Positions 23,693-27,809 of a DNA stretch of 27,809 bases are shown in pieces (the stretch's first letter is position 1; every line of letters starts with the position of its first letter). Position numbers and translations under genes: made by a program. The notes beneath the pieces were generated by a model. That model saw nothing but the letters and a program-made list of their open reading frames with translations. It made no database searches and was not told where the DNA came from. Origin of the DNA: an uncultured Blautia sp. (lineage in GTDB: Bacteria; Bacillota; Clostridia; Lachnospirales; Lachnospiraceae); assembly GCA_900543715.1 (NCBI GenBank), contig UQSX01000030.1, forward strand, positions 1-27,809, written 5' to 3'.

Positions 23693-24892
23693 TCAGGCAT
23701 TCATTGCAACTTTGAATTTCTCCAATTCATTTCCCATCATCTCTTCTGATACATGTGTGTATATATCAATTGTTGTGGAATAATGAGCATGTCCCATGAG
23801 CTGCTGAACAACCTTTGGGGTAATTCCTTTTTCAAAGCATCGACTGCAGAACGTATGTCTCAACGCATGAGGATGAACTTTTTCAAACTCTACCGGAGTT
23901 CTGTTTTCAAACACGGCATTGACAGATTCTTCATAATTGATTGCATCCACCACTTTATTGATTTCCTTCTCAGCAACATATCTGCTGATTGGTGATCCCA
24001 TTGTGGTACAAAAAACTACATCCGCAAGTTCTCCCGTAGAACGGTAACGATCTTTCAGATCTTTTTTCAATTTTTTCTGTTTCTCCCGCTGAACTTTCAG
24101 CACTTCTTCAACATCTCCGATAAACGGAATCCTGCGATATGAATTCTGTGTTTTCAAAGTCGTAAGATACTGTTTCTTTTCCCCTTTATTGTAATTACAG
24201 GTAAGAGCCTGTGTTACATTGATACATTTGTTTTCAAAATCAACATCAGCCCATTTTAATCCGCCGACCTCACCAACACGAAGTCCCGTATGGAACATCA
24301 CATAGAACATTTCTTTATACCAGTTGTCTTTCGCAGCTTCCATGAATTTTTCCTGTTCTTCAACCGTCAGGAACCGGCGCTGCACATTTTTGTTTTCCCA
24401 TGGAACCTGAATATCAAAACAAGGATTAATGTCTATGATTTTGTTGTTTCTTGCTGATTCCATACATTTCGTTACTGTACCAAGTGCTTCTCTGATACTT
24501 GAAGCAGCACGTCCTTCAGAATGCAATGTTGTGACTGTATTCTGAATGTGGACATTCATGATTTCCTGGATTCGCATACTTCCGATCAATCTGCCAAATG
24601 TATTTCTGTATTTACTCTTCATTGGAAAAATACTTGTTTCCTTAATATAGGGAGCTTTATAATTATCGAACCACTCTTCAAACCACTCATCTAAAGTAAG
24701 TTTCTTATATTTCTGACTGATTGTGGCTGATACATTTTCCTTCGCTTCCTTAAATGCAATCTTTAATTTGCTAAGGCTCATATCATACAAATTGATTTTT
24801 ACACCATCGATTGTTGCCTTTGCTTCATATCTGCCGTCTTTTCTTTGATATAATCCTACACCAAGTTCCTTTCCTTTTAAATCTTTACCCAT
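23693..24892 (-). CDS. int: Tn916-type tyrosine recombinase (integrase)
   Basis: 399 residues from ATG 24892, seven bases after AAAGGA. The N-terminus (GVGLYQRKDGRYEAKATIDG) is the three-stranded arm-binding domain. A SAM-like core-binding domain follows (LDEWFEEWFDNYK..), and the catalytic domain shows HTGLRVGEVGGLKW (Arg), HPHALRHTFCSRCFEKG (His-x-x-Arg) and LMGHAHYSTTIDIYTHVS (His and nucleophile Tyr near 378). All catalytic residues are visible, so it is probably active. It excises and inserts the element with the excisionase encoded just upstream. Confidence 0.93.
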   Translation of the reverse strand: MGKDLKGKELGVGLYQRKDGRYEAKATIDGVKINLYDMSLSKLKIAFKEAKENVSATISQKYKKLTLDEWFEEWFDNYKAPYIKETSIFPMKSKYRNTFGRLIGSMRIQEIMNVHIQNTVTTLHSEGRAASSIREALGTVTKCMESARNNKIIDINPCFDIQVPWENKNVQRRFLTVEEQEKFMEAAKDNWYKEMFYVMFHTGLRVGEVGGLKWADVDFENKCINVTQALTCNYNKGEKKQYLTTLKTQNSYRRIPFIGDVEEVLKVQREKQKKLKKDLKDRYRSTGELADVVFCTTMGSPISRYVAEKEINKVVDAINYEESVNAVFENRTPVEFEKVHPHALRHTFCSRCFEKGITPKVVQQLMGHAHYSTTIDIYTHVSEEMMGNELEKFKVAMNA

Positions 24893-24989
24893 GTCCATTT
24901 CCTTTCCGAAAATGCGACGCCTCGGTATCTGTAAATCTATAATACCATATGTTCGCCGCAAATTCAACACGTTAATTCGCTAAAGTTTA

Positions 24990-25199
24990 TTATGATACTC
25001 TTTTTCCTGTCCCACTTATTTTAGTAAGCCACGAATCTAAAATTCTTTTATTTGCATAAAGCCTGTTACCAATGCGAACAGTGAATGGAGAATCTGGTTG
25101 ATTCAGCAGCTCACGTACTTTGGTATCACCAAGCCCTAAATATGCTCTAAGTTCTTTTACATTCAATAAAGCTTTATCAACAAGCACCTTCTCTGTCAT
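24990..25199 (-). CDS. xis: Excisionase (Tn916 Xis-like, winged-helix)
   Basis: 69 residues. KALLNVKELRAYLGLGDTKVRELLN is a MerR/Xis-like winged helix, and FTVRIGNRLYANKRILDSWLTK is the wing and C-terminal helix shared with Tn916 Xis. It directs the integrase toward excision by binding near the arm sites. Its start lies inside the last codons of the MazF-like gene (23-base overlap) with AGGGGGAG upstream, and it is 97 bases before the integrase. Confidence 0.85.
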   Translation of the reverse strand: MTEKVLVDKALLNVKELRAYLGLGDTKVRELLNQPDSPFTVRIGNRLYANKRILDSWLTKISGTGKRVS

Positions 25200-25563
25200 T
25201 GTTCTCCCCCTCTCTGATTCCCATTTGTATTTCTACAGCTTTCGTAATCCTAATCATTGCATTTCTACTAATGCTCCCACATTTTTGAATAATACTTTGA
25301 ACAGCAATGCTTGTAATCTGTTCCGCCAGCACCAGGCTATGCCGATTTAGTCCAATCATCTCATGTCGATTCACAAACACATGAGTCGGGAGATATCTTT
25401 TTTTATATATCTTCGATGTTATTGGCACTACAGTTAAAACCGGACTGTATGTATTAGCTTTGTTATTACTGATAACAACTACCGGGCGAATTCCAGTCTG
25501 CAAAGATGTTCCAGGAGTCTGTTTCATATCTACTATAAGGATGTCTCCTCTTTTAATTTGCAT
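25177..25563 (-). CDS. MazF/PemK-like toxin endoribonuclease
   Basis: 128 residues starting at ATG 25563, eight bases after GGAGG; the frame continues upstream but without a ribosome site. IKRGDILIVDM, then TGIRPVVVISNNKAN, SPVLTVVPITSK, LPTHVFV and LVLAEQITSI are the ordered beta-strand motifs of the MazF family, which cuts mRNA. No antitoxin-like gene is adjacent on the upstream side, where a 400-base noncoding stretch lies. The 3' end overlaps xis, so toxin and excisionase are translated from one mRNA. It may stabilise the element or slow growth during transfer. Confidence 0.85.
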   Translation of the reverse strand: MQIKRGDILIVDMKQTPGTSLQTGIRPVVVISNNKANTYSPVLTVVPITSKIYKKRYLPTHVFVNRHEMIGLNRHSLVLAEQITSIAVQSIIQKCGSISRNAMIRITKAVEIQMGIREGENNDREGAC

Positions 25564-25633
25564 TTTCAATTCCTCCAATCGTATTTCATATTTGTAAAGC
25601 ATTCCAATATTGGACATTGACTCCACAGGAATA

Positions 25634-25665
25634 CGGCAGAGGCATTCAAAATGAACACTCTGCCG
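25634..25665 (-). promoter_or_regulatory. Leader hairpin before the MazF-like gene
   Basis: CGGCAGAG (25634-25641) pairs with CTCTGCCG (25658-25665) around a 16-base loop, about 70 bases before the toxin start codon. No T-run follows, so a processing site or translational control element is more likely than a terminator. Confidence 0.45.
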
Positions 25666-25699
25666 CATAACCTCTATAGCCAATTTTCGATTATTAAAC

Positions 25700-26070
25700 A
25701 GTGCTCGCTCGATTCTATTTATCCTCGATACCCCGAATCGTTTATCCTGCTAACGCAGGTAGGGAATAATAACCTATCTGACTGCATTCGCCAGATCACA
25801 ACCCATATGCTTACGCATACAGGCTCCGACAGTTCATAGGTTTGCCGGTTACAGACTTTTCACGGTCCGCAAGTGTATCGCACCCTATACAGATCATCGC
25901 ATCATCAACCTGCCAGTTGATTTTCGGTCAATGCTTATTCGCTCGTCCGATATTCATCAGAGTCATGGCGGCAGTTTCCTTGTGCTTCCTACATAAGATG
26001 TCACGTCAGTTATTACTGGGTATTCAGCTGTCAATGTACTTTTGAGGAGTCCTTAAAACTCTCCCTAATT
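25700..26070 (-). ncRNA. Candidate structured noncoding RNA of the mobile element
   Basis: About 370 bases with no gene, between the sigma-like and MazF-like genes, unusually balanced in base composition for an intergenic region. On the minus strand a 10-bp stem closed by a GUAA tetraloop (25801-25824) has four G-U pairs that would be A-C mismatches on the plus strand, which points to a minus-strand RNA. Other stems: CCTGC/GCAGG (25746-25759), CGATTC/GAATCG (25710-25740 region), ATCTG/CAGAT (25776-25796), TCAAC/GTTGA (25905-25920), CAGT/ACTG (26007-26018). I cannot match it to a named RNA class. Confidence 0.5.
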
Positions 26071-26109
26071 ACTAAAGTCAAGTAACTCGGGATTTTACAA
26101 AAAAATTTT

Positions 26110-26586
26110 TCAACTTTTTTTATTTTTCATATAAATCTCCCGCATTTTGTTCAAAATCTTCTTCAACCGGTATGCCACCACCTGTTGTGACACTCCCATA
26201 ATTGAAGCCAATTCTTCTTGTGTCTTATCTTCAAAATAAATCGCATAGATAATCATTCTTTCTTCCGGACTCAAACCATTGATTACCTTATGGATCTTTT
26301 GAGCTTCGATTTTTTCAATTACGCTGTTTTCTACACAACACCTCATATCCGGATAATCCTCTATTGAAAAATCGTTTTCTTCATCGCCTGTGCTGCTGAA
26401 TGGTATTTCTCTATTTTTCATACCAACGATTTCGCCCTTTTCATTTTTCACTGCAATCTTTCTAGGCTTGCTGCTTCGATAAAAATTACTCATGGCATAT
26501 GCCACTTCTTTCGTGATCTCAATAAATTCGTCGTCTACCTTTGCGAAATATTTGTCTCCAACAAAATATGGATGTTCAATATACAT
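26110..26586 (-). CDS. Sigma-70-region-4-like regulator of the element
   Basis: 158 residues. The C-terminal 60 residues (NGLSPEERMIIYAIYFEDKTQEELASIMGVSQQVVAYRLKKIL, split here as a region-4-type helix-turn-helix) resemble the sigma-like ORF7 proteins of Tn916-family elements, which activate excision and transfer genes. The N-terminal part is mixed and unassigned. AGGAGG is six bases before ATG 26586. It lies upstream of the structured region and the toxin-xis-int genes, so it may drive their transcription. Confidence 0.75.
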   Translation of the reverse strand: MYIEHPYFVGDKYFAKVDDEFIEITKEVAYAMSNFYRSSKPRKIAVKNEKGEIVGMKNREIPFSSTGDEENDFSIEDYPDMRCCVENSVIEKIEAQKIHKVINGLSPEERMIIYAIYFEDKTQEELASIMGVSQQVVAYRLKKILNKMREIYMKNKKS

Positions 26587-26719
26587 ATCCGTCCTCCTGA
26601 ATTTGAAATTTGTTTGCCAGTTTCAAATTCAAAAGGCGGTCCTCTGCTTCTTCCCATGTCTGCTCCACCAACTTCTGCCAGGAACAACCTGCAGGTATTG
26701 GCTGAGAAAATTCAGGCAA
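26576..26719 (-). CDS. Small protein overlapping the sigma-like gene
   Basis: 47 residues from TTG 26719: MPEFSQPIPAGCSWQKLV, then EQTWEEAEDRLLNLKLANKF, QIQEDGYVY and a TGA inside the sigma-like gene (11-base overlap in another register). The composition is protein-like, and tail-to-head overlap suggests translational coupling. The start is doubtful: TTG falls inside the T-run of a terminator and has no good ribosome site, so the gene may be truncated at its 5' end. Family unknown. Confidence 0.5.
   Translation of the reverse strand: MPEFSQPIPAGCSWQKLVEQTWEEAEDRLLNLKLANKFQIQEDGYVY
26598..26631. repeat. Perfect 11-bp inverted repeat near the sigma ribosome site
   Basis: TGAATTTGAAA (26598-26608) and TTTCAAATTCA (26621-26631), 12-base loop. 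In the minus transcript its 3' arm abuts the AGGAGG of the sigma-like gene and lies inside the small overlapping ORF, so translation of that ORF would melt it. Confidence 0.6.
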
Positions 26720-26759
26720 AAAAAAGCCCCAGTAGTCTTATCTAAACTACTGAGGCTTT
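26718..26759 (-). terminator. Strong intrinsic terminator ahead of the small ORF and sigma-like gene
   Basis: On the minus strand AAAGCCTCAGTAGT pairs with ACTACTGGGGCTTT (14 bp, one U-G pair, so this strand is favoured), with a 9-base loop and eight T. It stands before, not after, a coding unit. A 21-codon frame (26747-26812) ends with its TAG in the 5' arm, a layout seen in attenuators, although it lacks a ribosome site. Confidence 0.8.
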
Positions 26760-26929
26760 CGTCTCTCAAATACTATTTCGTTTTCTATGCCTTCTTTCAT
26801 CAGCATAATCATTGTATCAGAGCAAAGTTCAGAAAGTGTCCGCAATCAGGCTTCGAAAGTTCATTAAAACCAACGGAAAGTACAAATTATCCATATAAAA
26901 GTTCACAGATATTTTCTACATAAAAAAAT

Positions 26930-26965
26930 ACCGGCACACAGACTATTTTCTGTCCATGCACCGGT
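26930..26965 (-). terminator. Terminator of the lipoprotein gene
   Basis: ACCGG/CCGGT with an inner ACAG/CTGT stem; the minus-strand T-run lies at 26922-26928. It is 43 bases after the lipoprotein stop. Confidence 0.7.
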
Positions 26966-27007
26966 CACTAACTTTTCTGTTACAACTTAATTTCAATTAC
27001 TTTTTAG

Positions 27008-27421
27008 TTATTCCATCAATTCTCCGTCCACATACATCTGAAACTTCTCCGGATCATTGACAATATCATAGTCCTTTCCCCATTCCACCGGCTTATATTC
27101 CACCACCATTACCGGCTCCTGTCCCTCTATCTCATCTTCCCAAAGATATACCCTAAGATTCAGACTGGTGGCATACCCTGAATCTGTAGAGAATTTAACG
27201 GACTGAAAAGAATTCTCTTTGCATTTTTTTAACAGGAGTTCTGCAAACTCCTCTTTATCTTCAATCTGATTTCTGTTTGCCACAACAGTAAGCATTTCAT
27301 CCTGATTCATTTTTATACTGCTAATGACATCGGGCTCTCCCTCCTTATGTTTCTGCCCACACCCGGAGACAAAGACTGCCATACATAACAGGCATATTAA
27401 CGTATGCTTTTTTCTCTTCAC
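27008..27421 (-). CDS. Small putative lipoprotein of unknown function
   Basis: 137 residues from GTG 27421, seven bases after AGGTGAT; GTG 27433 (four-base overlap with the upstream stop) is an alternative. The N-terminus is a lipoprotein signal: KRKKH, then TLICLLCMAVFVSGC with lipobox VSGC. The mature part is acidic, with no domain I know (KMNQDEMLTVVANRNQIEDKEEFAELLL, then a beta-rich YLWEDEIEGQEPVMVVEY). It is probably attached to the outer face of the membrane and co-transcribed with the Spo0A-C-like gene. Confidence 0.65.
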   Translation of the reverse strand: MKRKKHTLICLLCMAVFVSGCGQKHKEGEPDVISSIKMNQDEMLTVVANRNQIEDKEEFAELLLKKCKENSFQSVKFSTDSGYATSLNLRVYLWEDEIEGQEPVMVVEYKPVEWGKDYDIVNDPEKFQMYVDGELME

Positions 27422-27429
27422 TATTCTTA

Positions 27430-27648
27430 TCACCTCTGTTCTGCAGCTAAAGCACTTACTGCATAATTGATTACTTCTTCCGGTGTTGGTCTGTCCCCCT
27501 TTACTCGAACCTTTCGCCATTCTGCCTGAACCTTTGGATCTGGATTATCAAATCCGGCATCAATCGCTCTCTGGATTTCCGCATATATTTCTTCCGGTGT
27601 GGTATGAAATTTTTCAGCTACTTTCTCGAAAATAGTTTTTCTGTGCAT
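27430..27648 (-). CDS. Spo0A C-terminal-like small protein
   Basis: 72 residues: IFEKVAEKFHTTPEEIYAEIQRAIDAGFDNP, then KVRVKGDRPTPEEVINYAVSAL. This matches the small proteins in Clostridia annotated as Spo0A C-terminal domain-like, built around a helix-turn-helix-like pair of helices without a receiver domain. The role is uncertain, and DNA binding is possible. GAGGAGATATAAA precedes the ATG. Its stop overlaps the alternative GTG of the lipoprotein gene, so the two form an operon. Confidence 0.75.
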   Translation of the reverse strand: MHRKTIFEKVAEKFHTTPEEIYAEIQRAIDAGFDNPDPKVQAEWRKVRVKGDRPTPEEVINYAVSALAAEQR

Positions 27649-27673
27649 TTTATATCTCCTCTTTTTGAATTAG

Positions 27674-27695
27674 TATTAGTTCTTTAGAACTAATA
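27674..27695. promoter_or_regulatory. Palindrome in the promoter region of the Spo0A-C-like gene
   Basis: TATTAGTTCT-TT-AGAACTAATA has 10-bp arms and overlaps a plausible extended -10 (TGCTATATT, minus strand). A repressor bound here would block the small operon. Confidence 0.55.
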
Positions 27696-27754
27696 TAGCA
27701 CAAGTAAAAATAAAACAGAATCCCTATTCGTATGACAAATTATGACAAAAACCG

Positions 27755-27776
27755 TAAAAAATAGGCTTCGCCTATT
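27755..27776 (-). terminator. Terminator of a minus-strand gene lying beyond the window
   Basis: AATAGGC (27760-27766) and GCCTATT (27770-27776) form a tight hairpin followed, on the minus strand, by a T-run. Confidence 0.7.
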
Positions 27777-27788
27777 CAGCTCCCCCTG

Positions 27789-27806
27789 CCCCTCAATCAT
27801 GAGGGG
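27789..27806. repeat. GC-rich hairpin at the window edge
   Basis: CCCCTCA-ATCA-TGAGGGG is a perfect 7-bp hairpin just inside the right end. Its context is cut off, so its role cannot be stated. Confidence 0.5.
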
Positions 27807-27809
27807 TTA

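Noticed and set aside
25801..25824. AGCC...GGUU hairpin as a group II intron domain V
   Set aside because: The stem is shorter than domain V, lacks its bulge and GAAA loop pattern, and no intron-encoded protein or 5' consensus is present.

Overview
The window looks like the chromosome of a gut Firmicute of the Lachnospiraceae/Clostridia type. It shows strong AGGAGG-type ribosome binding sites, near-consensus TTGACA/TATAAT promoters, moderate G+C, tight co-directional operons and a Tn916-type integration module. The species cannot be named from the sequence alone.

Region 1 (1-6.3 kb): the tail of an unknown gene, a cytidylate-kinase-like protein and a TetR regulator. These are followed by a minus-strand cluster that I read as a putative radical-SAM RiPP locus. 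An 81-residue precursor carries 17-residue Cys-rich ACG repeats. A radical SAM/SPASM maturase follows after a spacer with an inverted repeat, then an MDR oxidoreductase, an FMN split-barrel/2[4Fe-4S] protein and a SirTM-type sirtuin. The last four genes overlap or nearly touch. A divergent HxlR regulator and two palindromes sit at the precursor end. This is the best candidate for an under-described system in the window.

Region 2 (6.3-10.7 kb): a TetR regulator with a consensus promoter and operator-like palindromes, then two overlapping half-size ABC exporter genes and a terminator.

Region 3 (10.7-14.7 kb): a damaged stretch. It holds a start-less membrane frame, a DUF4405 membrane protein, a frameshifted lipoprotein flavodoxin that runs into a convergent phosphodiester glycosidase, and a GT2-GtrA glycosyltransferase whose GtrA domain is interrupted.

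Region 4 (14.8-19 kb): cysD, cysNC and a sulfotransferase, a compact route from sulfate through PAPS to a sulfated product. No PAPS reductase is nearby. A short chromate-transporter-like remnant and a perfect 21-bp inverted repeat end the block.

Region 5 (19-23.4 kb): a HipA-fold kinase with a small unknown partner, an apparently chimeric N-acetylhexosamine-kinase-like gene, and a DUF4143-type ATPase.

Region 6 (23.4-27.8 kb): the integrase end of an integrative element. It contains seven TTCGTA motifs, a Tn916-type integrase, excisionase, a MazF-like toxin overlapping the excisionase gene, a ~370-nt candidate structured RNA, a sigma-like regulator with a small overlapping ORF behind a strong terminator, then a small lipoprotein and a Spo0A-C-like protein. 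The other end of the element lies outside the window or has been lost.

Several genes (flavodoxin, GtrA, chromate transporter, hexosamine kinase) look like products of small internal deletions or single-base indels, while neighbours such as cysNC and the ABC genes are intact. True decay and assembly error cannot be separated here.
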